Made by a program: the position numbers and the translations under genes. Below, one piece after another: positions 42,659 through 51,386 of a DNA stretch of 64,000 nucleotides. Origin of the DNA: an uncultured Roseburia sp. Lineage in GTDB: Bacteria > Bacillota > Clostridia > Lachnospirales > Lachnospiraceae. Numbering within the stretch: the stretch's first letter is position 1; each line of letters starts with the position of its first letter. The DNA is taken from contig CAKREH010000007.1 of the NCBI GenBank assembly GCA_934317215.1, positions 1 through 64,000 on the forward strand. Reading direction: 5' to 3'. Under the pieces are notes generated by a model, which ran no database searches, was not told the origin of the DNA, and saw only the letters and a list, made by a program, of their open reading frames with translations.

Positions 42659-43402
42659 TTATGATTGCCTTTCTTTTTTCTGAATCTGAAAACAGATGAT
42701 GGCATATGGCGCCCCTTTTTCATCCGCCAAAGTAACTGTGATCTGTTCCTCTTCTGTCGTAACAACCGGATACAGCCTGTCTCCTAACATCGCAGCCTTA
42801 CGATACTCCGCACGAAGCCCACAGACACAAACCTGTTCCGGCAGGTATTCCTCCGCCACCAAAATGTATTTTCCATTATTCATATGATGGTTTGTATCAA
42901 TATAGAAACGTGAAACACGTACCGGTTCCTTTTCTACACTTTTTTTGACAGCCTCATCCGGCAGGCTGACCTTACGATCTGCCCATTCTCCCGGTATCTC
43001 GTCCCCGATCTCTGGTATATAAATTTCTTTCATCCGTTCGGATACCCGTGCAGGGCGCATTTTCTCAGTGTCCATAAATACCCACACCGAGTTTGCCTCT
43101 GCAAATATTTCTCCATCTTCTCCCTCAATGCGGAAGTTCCGGTATCCATAAAATCCACGGAATGCATACGGCCATGTACTGACCTTAATATGCTGTCCCA
43201 TCTGCGGATATCGGTAAACTTTGATTTCCCAGGAAGATAAGATCCATGCCACCTGTTCTTTTGCAAGATAATCCACACCTACTCCAAAATCCTCTGACTC
43301 AAAAGTACAACAATCCTGCAGATAATCCAGCAACGACGGTAACGTCAGTTCCTTTTCACTATTTACTTCACTGTAACGCACACGGCTGCTAAAACTATAC
43401 AT
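42659..43402 (-). CDS. Acyl-ACP thioesterase (FatA/FatB-like)
   Basis: Releases fatty acids from acyl carrier protein. The 247 residues contain two hotdog folds typical of bacterial acyl-ACP thioesterases: the first with LLDYLQDCCTFESEDFGVGVDYL, VAWILSSWEIKVYRYPQMGQHIKVSTWPY and GYRNFRIEGEDGEIFAEANSVWVFMD; the second with RFYIDTNHHMNNGKYI, the active-site Asn/His segment. In Lachnospiraceae such enzymes are common. Last chromosomal gene before the tRNA-Gln insertion site. Confidence 0.88.
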   Translation of the reverse strand: MYSFSSRVRYSEVNSEKELTLPSLLDYLQDCCTFESEDFGVGVDYLAKEQVAWILSSWEIKVYRYPQMGQHIKVSTWPYAFRGFYGYRNFRIEGEDGEIFAEANSVWVFMDTEKMRPARVSERMKEIYIPEIGDEIPGEWADRKVSLPDEAVKKSVEKEPVRVSRFYIDTNHHMNNGKYILVAEEYLPEQVCVCGLRAEYRKAAMLGDRLYPVVTTEEEQITVTLADEKGAPYAIICFQIQKKERQS

Positions 43403-43610
43403 ACGATGCCTCGATTCCGGGTATTTGAAACGTCCATAACTGCTTTACTGTTTTTGTTCTTTTGTTATGCTACCACATTTTTCTGAGTTATGGTAGGGAT
43501 ATTCGAAAATTTCTGACGCTTTTTCCCCTTTGGGATTCTTTTATATATTTCTTCTGCTGAGAAGTTGTTTTCTTATTCCTCTAATGTGTGGACTTCCGCG
43601 CCCTCCGGGC

Positions 43611-43645
43611 AAAAAAATAACCTCAGCAGTTCTCACTGCTGAGGT
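43611..43645 (-). terminator. Terminator of the tRNA-Gln gene
   Basis: Minus-strand stem CCTCAGCAG-TGAGAA-CTGCTGAGG followed by TTATTTTTTT, just 3' of the tRNA fragment. Confidence 0.85.
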
Positions 43646-43652
43646 CTCATTA

Positions 43653-43701
43653 GCAGGGCTACAAGGATTCGAACCTTGAAATGACGGAGTCAGAGTCCGT
43701 A
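43653..43701 (-). tRNA. 3' half of tRNA-Gln(CUG), left attachment site
   Basis: On the minus strand the anticodon arm ACGGA-CTCTGAC-TCCGT (43684-43700; anticodon CTG), the T arm CAAGG-TTCGAAT-CCTTG and the acceptor 3' strand TAGCCCT are all present. The 5' acceptor and D arm are missing: the sequence 5' of the anticodon stem is unrelated and no AGGGCTA partner is found. This is the usual footprint of integration at a tRNA anticodon arm. The intact copy should be at the other end, beyond 64,000. Confidence 0.8.
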
Positions 43702-43757
43702 ATGTCAGGGGGTGTTCTGCCCGTAAAATCAAGGGGTGTAAGGGTGGGATGGGGGAA

Positions 43758-43779
43758 ATTGACCTATGGATTGACCTAT
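43758..43779 (+). repeat. Direct repeats beside the att site
   Basis: ATTGACCTAT occurs twice (43758-43767 and 43770-43779, 12-base period). Nearby AGGGGGTGT and AAGGGGTGT (about 43707 and 43731) form a second pair. Short direct repeats near a tyrosine-recombinase core site are typical arm-type integrase binding sites. Confidence 0.5.
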
Positions 43780-43787
43780 CCGGTTTT

Positions 43788-46700
43788 CTACTTTTTTAAA
43801 TCTTCCTTAAATAAAATGAGCTTTTTTTGCCAATCTTCTAAATTTTCTTCATCATCTCTCATCCTAATTTGATAATATGTCCTTCCTTCTTTTTGAACAA
43901 ATCGTTCTCCCACAATCGTCCCCCATATAATATCCTGTTCTTTAAAATCATAAACGGTTTTTCCCTCCGGCAGTTCACTATTATGAATACTACCAAACAA
44001 ATTGCGATAATCTACAAGTTTTACCTTCAAAAAATTTCCTGTTGCATCTTTTGCAAAAACTCTACATTTTACCCGCTTTCCAACCATGTCATCTAATTCA
44101 TTTTCACTACTAGATCCGTCAATTATTTGTACACTTCTGTTCAATGCTCTTAGTCCATCATAACTAAATCCTAAAATAAACTTTACTTTTTTATTAATAT
44201 CTTCTTCTGTAGATCGCTTTATCTGTCCTGATGGAGAAAAAAACACTTCCATATTGTAAGCCCTAATCTGTGCACTTCTATCGTTGCTATATTTAGTGAT
44301 CCTGCCTTCTATATAACATGCATTATTTTCAATGATTTCCAATGATCGTCTATGTAGTATTTTACCATTACTATTTTCATATGCATTTAGTAAACGATTA
44401 ACACCACGTCCTTCCCCTAACCATTCATAAATAACTCTATTATTAGGCATATGTGCTGTTTTTGCTTTTAATTCTTCTTGTAATGAAGGAATGATTGCTT
44501 CTGCACGCGATGATCCCTCTATTGCCTTAATACAGACTAATATAAAATAATAATAGTATGCCTCAAAATTATCCCCTATCTGTTTCCAAGTTGCAAGTTT
44601 CTGCAATGCTTCATCTAATAATATATCTGCATCACTTTCTTCTAAATATCGAAGTGCATTAAACCAAATTCTTATATTAGCTCCATTAGTAGGCTCTTGT
44701 TTGATATTTTCTTCCATCAATTTCATAATCATTTCAATATCAGTCGATTGTATTTTTTCATCTCCAATTATCATCTTCTCTTTTGCTCTTGCAATAAATC
44801 TTCTTACTACTGGTTGCTGTGTTTCCGTCGCTCTTGACAAATACTCTTCCCACATAACCACCGTCTTCTCAATATTATCCATCATATCCCGAAGAGATTC
44901 ATTACATTTCGCGGAAAGATGTATCTTATAAAATTCCGTATCTTCTTCTACCTGTATCGTCCTAAATCCTTCCATTAAAGTCAGCGCTCTATCATAATAC
45001 TCCATAAACCAAGATTTTTTTTCTTTATTAATAAATTCTTCCGTTGAATATCCAGATATATCCTTTCCAAAATCAATTACTGCAATACACATTTCAATAT
45101 CCGAGATATATCCTGCCACCCTATTATTTGTTCCCCTTACTTTAAGAAATTGCTCACTTGCCAGTGCCAATTCCCGTTTTATTTCATCAAGTTTTTGCTC
45201 TAGTGCATCCCTTTCTCCAAAAGTTTTACAATCTTTTGCATCATTAAACATTTTTTGTTCAACATACCTTCTTATGCTCATACCATATATATGATATAAA
45301 AGTGGATCATATATATTTTGTTGTTCTGCAAATTCTACTGCTTCCTTTGCTTCCAAAATACCTTTTTCATAATTCTTCTCTATATGTGTATAGTAACGCG
45401 ATAAATGAGCTTTAAAATGTGGTTCTTCTGGATAAGTGCTTACTAATTCTTTAAATACAAGTCCTATGCAATTATATCTGTCATTTTCTGCCGTTTCTTT
45501 TGGAATTAATGATTTCATGTACTCTATGATTGGCGAAAACTTATTTTTCACCATACTATCCGTATCTCGCAATATTAAAAGATTTTTTAACACATCAATC
45601 GTAGAGTCAAAGTCATACATTATGTTCTGTTTAGAAAATCTAATAAATTCTCGTATAAGATTAGATAAATTTTCAGCCTTTTTCATTCCATCATTTGAAG
45701 TCATTTCTGAAATTTTTTCATTAATGATTTCATCTGCAAATCTAGGATGTCTAATCTTTACCAATCTATTTTGTCCTGACTCAATTACCGATATTAAATT
45801 TTTATTCGTACTATTTTCAAATATTCCCACTGGATCTTCTTTATCGTAAAAAAACAGAAAATTTATATCCAATGGCCTATTAGCAAATTTATCTACCATT
45901 GAAATATATAATAAATTTCTTAAATCATTCTGTGAAATCCCAACTAAATAATGTCTAATATAATCTTTAACACCTTTAAATTGATCATCAAATGCATACA
46001 TTGACATAAAGAATGGATATCTTTCTGATGGGATAAAAGCTCTTTTCTTTACCTCTTCTTGTTTTTCTTCGCTTATATATTTATGGAGTTTTTCATACAT
46101 ATCCTCAAACTCTACATCACTTAAGATTCTCAAATCATCATCTGATGGGTGCTTAACACTATTAAGTCTATTTACATATAAAATAACATGTGCCACTGCA
46201 CTTGCCATAAGTTCACCATTTAGTTTTTGAAGATCCTCCTCACTGATTATTGATCCTTCTACAACAATAATAACCGACATTCTAACCTGCTTATATAAAT
46301 TTACCAATTGTTTTGGAGTAATTTTGTTATTATAAGATGTCAATAAAACCACTGGCATCTCTTTGCTCAATTCATATGCAATCATACGTGATAACGTCGT
46401 TCCGCCAGCACCAGGCTCATGATACAGCCGGACTATCTTACTTGTTGTTTCTACACACGCACTTGATATCGTACTCTTAATTCTTCGATACTGTTTAATT
46501 CTATTTATAGCAAATCCGTTTTTAGCACCATACCAACTTAATGGATTTTCTCCCTGATAAAACTTTTCGCATTCTCGATCTTCATCCTCACATACTTCAT
46601 CAGCAATACCCAAATATGGGATCTCAAAACAAGAATAATCTTGAAGTTTTATTCCAACTTTCCCATCTTTTCCACAAATATAATAATCCTCTTTTTTTAT

Positions 46701-47846
46701 TTTTCGGTTAAATAGCGAAGAAAAATTTTTTATTCCCTGTGCAAAATCATATTCTGTTAATGGATAATACTCTAAAATTTCTTTATACTCTTCTTTTATA
46801 TTTTCAAACTGTACTTCTGAAGATAGCAAATATAATCTTAGTGAATCTTCATAAACGGTATCTAACGCTGTAACAATTTGTGAAACCTTTTTTACATTTC
46901 CGCCTAAAATTACAACTTTTATTGGCTTTGAAAACACCTCATGATATTTACAAATAGTCCCAAATAACTGTGAACCATATTTTTGATTCCACTTACGATC
47001 TGTTTCTGCCAAAGATTCCCCTATGTCTTCTAACCCACATATATGAAACCAATACGGAACAACACTTGCTACATTAAAAATTGTTGCTTTCGGATTTAAA
47101 ACATCAAATGAATTTGGTTGTACGCCATACTCGTCCACATATGCTTTTAGTAAACCATTACGATCTGTTTCTGTATCAAAATCAATAACCAAAGACCAAT
47201 TTATATACAATAATTTTCTCAAATTACTATTATCCAAACTTGTTTTGTCAGAAATCAAACAATAATTATACCTAGAATCCTTGTCCCAGAAATCACATGC
47301 CTCTTGTAAATTAATATATTCTGGTGATTGAATCATTTGTATTGGTGGATTAGGGTCAATATAATTTAAAATAAATTTTCTAATTTCTGCGTATGAATCT
47401 TTATACTTTTTTACCTCAACATCATTCCCTTTATGCTTATTATCATTATAAATGGGCTTAATATTCCTTTTTATTAAACTGAAATCAACATCACTTTTAG
47501 AAATTTGAGGATCCGCATATAGATTCATTTGATCATATAAATAACGAATATCGACCATTTGCCCATTTGCCAATCTGCCTTTTTCTATGATCTGTAGCAA
47601 TTCTAAATGCTGACGCCAATTCAATTTTCCTATATTATATAATTCCTTGTATCTTTTATTTAAATAACATTTTATTCCTAACTCAAAAGACTGTTGCAAT
47701 TTATATGCAGCAGTATTCAATGCTTTTTGTGCTTCATTAATATCTCCTAAAGAATTTTCCTCATATATTTTATAATAAGATTGACTTTCGTTAAATAACG
47801 ATATAATTGTCTTTTTATCTTTATAATTATTTTTCTTACTTACCAT
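43788..47846 (-). CDS. SAMD9-like HEPN/SIR2-like/STAND NTPase defence protein
   Basis: A 1,352-residue protein starting after AAGGAGC. Domains by inspection: a helical HEPN-like region (about 20-165, with RNIKPIYNDNKHKG); a SIR2-like region (about 178-400, NWSLVIDFDTETDRNGLL, then VVPYWFHICG and VVILGGNVKKV); a STAND-type P-loop (IVRLYHEPGAGGTTLSR near 471-487, where GGTT replaces the usual GKT, and a Walker B-like SVIIVVEGS at 524-532); TPR-like helices (about 760-1150); and a C-terminal OB/S1-like domain (about 1190-1345). This order recalls animal SAMD9 and its bacterial relatives. Probable role: phage sensing followed by toxic NAD or RNA attack. Not verified by search. Confidence 0.72.
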   Translation of the reverse strand: MVSKKNNYKDKKTIISLFNESQSYYKIYEENSLGDINEAQKALNTAAYKLQQSFELGIKCYLNKRYKELYNIGKLNWRQHLELLQIIEKGRLANGQMVDIRYLYDQMNLYADPQISKSDVDFSLIKRNIKPIYNDNKHKGNDVEVKKYKDSYAEIRKFILNYIDPNPPIQMIQSPEYINLQEACDFWDKDSRYNYCLISDKTSLDNSNLRKLLYINWSLVIDFDTETDRNGLLKAYVDEYGVQPNSFDVLNPKATIFNVASVVPYWFHICGLEDIGESLAETDRKWNQKYGSQLFGTICKYHEVFSKPIKVVILGGNVKKVSQIVTALDTVYEDSLRLYLLSSEVQFENIKEEYKEILEYYPLTEYDFAQGIKNFSSLFNRKIKKEDYYICGKDGKVGIKLQDYSCFEIPYLGIADEVCEDEDRECEKFYQGENPLSWYGAKNGFAINRIKQYRRIKSTISSACVETTSKIVRLYHEPGAGGTTLSRMIAYELSKEMPVVLLTSYNNKITPKQLVNLYKQVRMSVIIVVEGSIISEEDLQKLNGELMASAVAHVILYVNRLNSVKHPSDDDLRILSDVEFEDMYEKLHKYISEEKQEEVKKRAFIPSERYPFFMSMYAFDDQFKGVKDYIRHYLVGISQNDLRNLLYISMVDKFANRPLDINFLFFYDKEDPVGIFENSTNKNLISVIESGQNRLVKIRHPRFADEIINEKISEMTSNDGMKKAENLSNLIREFIRFSKQNIMYDFDSTIDVLKNLLILRDTDSMVKNKFSPIIEYMKSLIPKETAENDRYNCIGLVFKELVSTYPEEPHFKAHLSRYYTHIEKNYEKGILEAKEAVEFAEQQNIYDPLLYHIYGMSIRRYVEQKMFNDAKDCKTFGERDALEQKLDEIKRELALASEQFLKVRGTNNRVAGYISDIEMCIAVIDFGKDISGYSTEEFINKEKKSWFMEYYDRALTLMEGFRTIQVEEDTEFYKIHLSAKCNESLRDMMDNIEKTVVMWEEYLSRATETQQPVVRRFIARAKEKMIIGDEKIQSTDIEMIMKLMEENIKQEPTNGANIRIWFNALRYLEESDADILLDEALQKLATWKQIGDNFEAYYYYFILVCIKAIEGSSRAEAIIPSLQEELKAKTAHMPNNRVIYEWLGEGRGVNRLLNAYENSNGKILHRRSLEIIENNACYIEGRITKYSNDRSAQIRAYNMEVFFSPSGQIKRSTEEDINKKVKFILGFSYDGLRALNRSVQIIDGSSSENELDDMVGKRVKCRVFAKDATGNFLKVKLVDYRNLFGSIHNSELPEGKTVYDFKEQDIIWGTIVGERFVQKEGRTYYQIRMRDDEENLEDWQKKLILFKEDLKK

Positions 47847-48023
47847 AATTGCTCCTTATTCTATATTTTATTGGATAACTCTAATCAAATAGTGTTTTCT
47901 TTGTTACACATCCTATATTTTTGTCTAATATATATTAAGCTATCCTCATCGTCCTACATTTCATCTTATCAATTAAACGCCAGACAATCCTACAAACACA
48001 ATGACATCACAATTTTCTTTCTC

Positions 48024-48149
48024 TCAGCAACACACCCCTGTATTTTTCCCCCTTAAACCAATGCAAATAATCCAACTTTCCATCTTCAAACCTTTTTTCA
48101 CTATCTCAGCCGATTCGTTTGTACCTTTTACTTCAATTCCTATAAGCAT
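48024..48149 (-). pseudogene. Decayed C-terminal piece of a DUF4143 ATPase
   Basis: The frame gives LIGIEVKGTNESAEIVKKGLKMESW, which lines up with YGIEVKSTDASAKTARKLLEDGKLDY near the C-terminus of the intact DUF4143 protein at 49,329. It ends early and lacks the rest of the gene. The remainder of 47,847-48,408 shows no gene. It suggests an older second copy of the ATPase. Confidence 0.55.
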
Positions 48150-48408
48150 CCTCTTTCAAATCTCAAACAAATCTTTTTCTACATATTTCAATTATACACC
48201 TTACTTTTTTCACTGTCACGTCATTTGTACTTTATTACAGCAAAAAATTATACCTAAAAAAATAACCATTTTCCTTTATTAATTTCTAATATTCCTAAAT
48301 TTAATCCATCAATAGACTAAGGGGCATTTCTCAAGGAAATGCCCCCTTCTACACTAGTATTTATATACTTCAAATATCCCTATTTCCAAACAAATATTAA
48401 TCTCTATC

Positions 48409-48915
48409 TCAAAATTCTCCATTCTTAATCAATATCTGCTGATATAAACTTTCTGCAATACGATAACCGTTCTCTCTTAGGCGATCCAAATCTGGTTTTA
48501 TACAACTAATAATTCCTCTTTGTTTTGCCAAGGAAAGAATCCCCAGAATGCCAATCGTGTCAACCAAAAATTCTGACGCCATTCTTCTTGCCGCACGTTC
48601 ATCTATTATCGCCAACGAAATATCAAGTTCTTTCGCCCCAACAATTACCTCCAGTTCTCCATAATGCAGTTTACCATACAAAGCCTTTACCATATCAGCA
48701 TTTTTTACCTGATATACCTTAATTCTTCCACTTAATACGCAATCCTGAATTTCCTCTATTTCTACCTGACGATGAACAGAATCCGCACAAAGCTCATTAT
48801 AAACGACTTCCAGTAAAATGATTTCATCAAATAACTACCACAAAAGAGGCAATCGGTCGATAGATACTAACTCAATAATCGGACTAGCATCACACACCAC
48901 TCGCACTTTACTCAT
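48409..48915 (-). pseudogene. DUF3368 (PIN-like) toxin with an in-frame nonsense codon
   Basis: From ATG 48915 the frame reads MSKVRVVCDASPIIELVSIDRLPLLW, then TAG at 48835-48837 (codon 27), then LFDEIILLEVVYNELCADS and on to the stop at 48409. Without the TAG it is a full 168-residue DUF3368 protein with the PIN-type first Asp (CDASPI), GELEVIVGAKEL and TIGILGILSLAKQRG. DUF3368 proteins are putative VapC-like RNases paired with UPF0175 antitoxins. It overlaps the UPF0175 gene by 8 bases. The TAG makes it probably inactive, unless re-initiation occurs. Confidence 0.75.
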
Positions 48916-49225
48916 AAACTCCTCCTGCAAGTTTTTCCAAAGTCAACTCGTCCATCTGCAAATCTGTTTCCGTATAATCTCCCCATGGTATTCCATAGTA
49001 TTTCAATATATCTATAAAATCCCACACATTTTTTCCAACCAGTTCTGCCGCTTTTTCCAATGTCACTGACTTAGAAACAAATAATCCTATTACTGCTGAA
49101 AGAATAAGTTTATCTCTAATATTTTTACCTTCCTTTAATGCACATAAATATGGGATTAACTCTTCTGATATTGTTACATCTATATTTCCAGTATCCATAT
49201 AATTATTCTTCATTTTCTCTTTCAT
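48908..49225 (-). CDS. UPF0175 family antitoxin-like protein
   Basis: A 105-residue small protein. Its C-terminal helix-turn-helix-like segment (VTLEKAAELVGKNVWDFIDILKYYGIPWGDYTE) matches UPF0175 proteins, which are usually encoded immediately upstream of DUF3368 toxins. Start could be the first or fifth codon (MKEKMKNN); the ribosome binding site is weak. With its partner interrupted by a stop codon, it may now be an orphan antitoxin. Confidence 0.75.
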   Translation of the reverse strand: MKEKMKNNYMDTGNIDVTISEELIPYLCALKEGKNIRDKLILSAVIGLFVSKSVTLEKAAELVGKNVWDFIDILKYYGIPWGDYTETDLQMDELTLEKLAGGVYE

Positions 49226-49286
49226 TTTGTATTCTCAATTTTCAAAACAACTGATCGTCTTCTCTACATCATTCAAGTAAAATAGA

Positions 49287-49320
49287 ATCTCAGCAGTTTT
49301 TGCTACTGAGATCTTATTTT
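49287..49320. terminator. Bidirectional hairpin upstream of the UPF0175 gene
   Basis: ATCTCAGCAG-TTTTTG-CTACTGAGAT followed by CTTATTTTT on the plus strand and CTATTTTACTT on the minus strand. It sits directly after the DUF4143 ATPase stop and resembles the tRNA-Gln terminator stem at 43,620. Confidence 0.6.
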
Positions 49321-49328
49321 TAGAGTAA

Positions 49329-50702
49329 TTATAAAACTTTACTTAACTCAAATTCTATCCGATCCGCCAAACACAACGGTACCGTAAATATCCTTCCATC
49401 AGCAATACCACCCATTGTTTCACCCTTAAGTAAATACAGATAGTCCAGCTTTCCATCTTCTAATAATTTTCTTGCCGTTTTAGCAGATGCATCTGTACTT
49501 TTTACTTCAATTCCGTAGTTCTTATAGTCCACAAGGCTTCTTACATAAAAATCAAGTTCACCTTTTATCTTTTCATAAGAAGCAAACCACGGCACAAGTC
49601 CGGCAATCCCATGTGTATTTTCGATTCTTCGTCTAAGAACTAAATACACAAAATTCTCTGCAAGCAAACCTTTTATCACATCATACGGTGCTCCGGTTCT
49701 GCTAAGAAAGTAATATGCAATTCCCATATCAAGAAAATAGTAACGACTGTTATCCTTTATCTGCTTATAATCACAATCCACTGCCTTAGACGCATATCCA
49801 ATGATATGAGACTCCTGCAGCCAGCTGATCGCATGATTAATCATTTTCTTGGTAGTCCGTCCACTCTCCTCCTGGTAAGCAATTTTACTCAGTTCCGCAG
49901 TCAAATCCCGAATACCCTGTTTTTCCTGCATCATAAGCAGCGCAATTGCATTAAAGAGCTTTTGAAACATATTTATATCAATAATATCCTCAAAATATCT
50001 TTTGGATTCATCCGCAAAAACATTTATCAAGTCACCAATTAATCCCATGCACTTATTCAGATCCCGGTATTCTGCATAACAGGCTACAACTGCCGGATAT
50101 CCACCTATTTTCTGATAGATTTCATAATATTCCATGAGTTTTTTGTAATCTTCTGCTCTTCCTTTTCCATAAAGATCTATCTTCTCATACAGTTCCCGCT
50201 CATCAAAAACATCCAGAAATTCATCAAATGTCATTGATTCCATAACCATATGATCCATATCGCCTGCCGGCAGAAAGAAATCAGGTTCCATAGTTCTTCC
50301 CAGATAACTTCCCGTGACTATCACATAAGCCTGAAATTCTCTGGCTAAAGTACGGATTTGGTTATAAATCTCCGCAGATTCCTGTATCTCATCTATAATC
50401 ACTACCGTATCTTTATTATCTTTAAATGTTTCATCATACAATTCCAATGCCTTACGGACAGGTGTTTCTTCCATCGGTTTTCCCGGTTCCCATTCCATTG
50501 CAATAGAAATACAGCGCAAAAAATTTTTTCCTGTATTTTCTGCCATATTAATATAGACCATTTTGGAAAAGTTTTCTTTTCCAAACTTTTTCAGTATATA
50601 TGTCTTTCCAACTTGTCTGGCGCCCTGTAATTCAAGAACACGTCCTGTATTCTCTTTCTTCCATGCCAACAGCTTTTTATATATATTTCTTCTTAATTCC
50701 AT
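49329..50702 (-). CDS. AAA_14/DUF4143 ATP-binding protein
   Basis: A 457-residue ATPase. The N-terminal AAA_14 domain has Walker A LELQGARQVGKTYILKKFG (near residue 22), Walker B TVVIIDEIQES, and sensor VIVTGSYLGRTM. The C-terminal DUF4143 domain has a nuclease-like core (LVPWFASYEKIKGELDFYVRS and YGIEVKST, the restriction-fold D/ExK pattern). These proteins are widespread in gut Firmicutes, and their function is not known. A decayed homologue lies 1.2 kb downstream. Confidence 0.87.
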   Translation of the reverse strand: MELRRNIYKKLLAWKKENTGRVLELQGARQVGKTYILKKFGKENFSKMVYINMAENTGKNFLRCISIAMEWEPGKPMEETPVRKALELYDETFKDNKDTVVIIDEIQESAEIYNQIRTLAREFQAYVIVTGSYLGRTMEPDFFLPAGDMDHMVMESMTFDEFLDVFDERELYEKIDLYGKGRAEDYKKLMEYYEIYQKIGGYPAVVACYAEYRDLNKCMGLIGDLINVFADESKRYFEDIIDINMFQKLFNAIALLMMQEKQGIRDLTAELSKIAYQEESGRTTKKMINHAISWLQESHIIGYASKAVDCDYKQIKDNSRYYFLDMGIAYYFLSRTGAPYDVIKGLLAENFVYLVLRRRIENTHGIAGLVPWFASYEKIKGELDFYVRSLVDYKNYGIEVKSTDASAKTARKLLEDGKLDYLYLLKGETMGGIADGRIFTVPLCLADRIEFELSKVL

Positions 50703-50720
50703 ACTTTAATCTCTCTACCA

Positions 50721-51374
50721 TTATCCACGTCTTCTAATTTGTTTCTTTACATACCAACGCAGGATACCTACATACTCCGGATACTCTTGCATATCATTCT
50801 TGGAATAACAATACCTCTCAACCTTTCTCAATAACGGCATCGCATCCTGTCCGGGTTTTAAGTCATGAATGCGTTTCAGCAATGGTTCTAAAGCCGCTCT
50901 CCTGTTACTTATCAGATATCCATATGGATCATTCAGATTTAAAACTTCATCAATTTCTTTTTGATACTCAGGATTTTTGGAATATATTTTGCCCTGATTA
51001 TCATAAAAAATCGTTTCCATATCGTTCTTATCTTGCGGATTAATATGTAACTCCTGCTCTTTTTTTCTGGTATCACAGGTAAACCTTTGAGGATTTACTT
51101 TATTTCCATTAAAAGCAAGCGTTTCATTGCCATCACACACTGCCAGAAGATTTTGATACAACAGTTCATTTTCCTTATTCCGAGCTTTATAATGCTCAAT
51201 TTTTACTTTGTTCTCCTGACGTATACGTTTCATGCAGTAAGCACATAAATATCCCTGTTCCTTCAGTAAAGAGTCCCGAAGCTCTGTTTTATCTAAACCG
51301 TCAAAATCTGCGCCCGGTGTATTACGGTGTTCTCGAAGACTATCTGGCTCAGAATTTTTCTGAATTAAAATCAT
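50721..51374 (-). CDS. ptuB: PtuB HNH endonuclease of a Septu system
   Basis: A 217-residue HNH nuclease of the TIGR02646 type. The treble-clef begins EQGYLCAYCMKRIRQENKVKIEHYKARNKENELLYQNLLAVCDGN, giving C..C and the catalytic EH(Y)..N pattern; a later Cys lies in RFTCDTRKKEQELHINPQ. Met at 51374 follows AGGAGG and lies 12 bases after the ptuA stop. In Septu, PtuA and PtuB form a complex that degrades nucleic acid on phage infection. Confidence 0.85.
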   Translation of the reverse strand: MILIQKNSEPDSLREHRNTPGADFDGLDKTELRDSLLKEQGYLCAYCMKRIRQENKVKIEHYKARNKENELLYQNLLAVCDGNETLAFNGNKVNPQRFTCDTRKKEQELHINPQDKNDMETIFYDNQGKIYSKNPEYQKEIDEVLNLNDPYGYLISNRRAALEPLLKRIHDLKPGQDAMPLLRKVERYCYSKNDMQEYPEYVGILRWYVKKQIRRRG

Positions 51375-51386
51375 CCAGCACACCTC

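Noticed and set aside
43541..43732. A 63-codon minus-strand frame across the tRNA-Gln fragment.
   Set aside because: It is the translated tRNA and terminator sequence, not a gene.
47871..48282. Two small plus-strand open frames in the gap after the SAMD9-like gene.
   Set aside because: No ribosome binding site, low-complexity composition; one is antisense to the DUF4143 relic.
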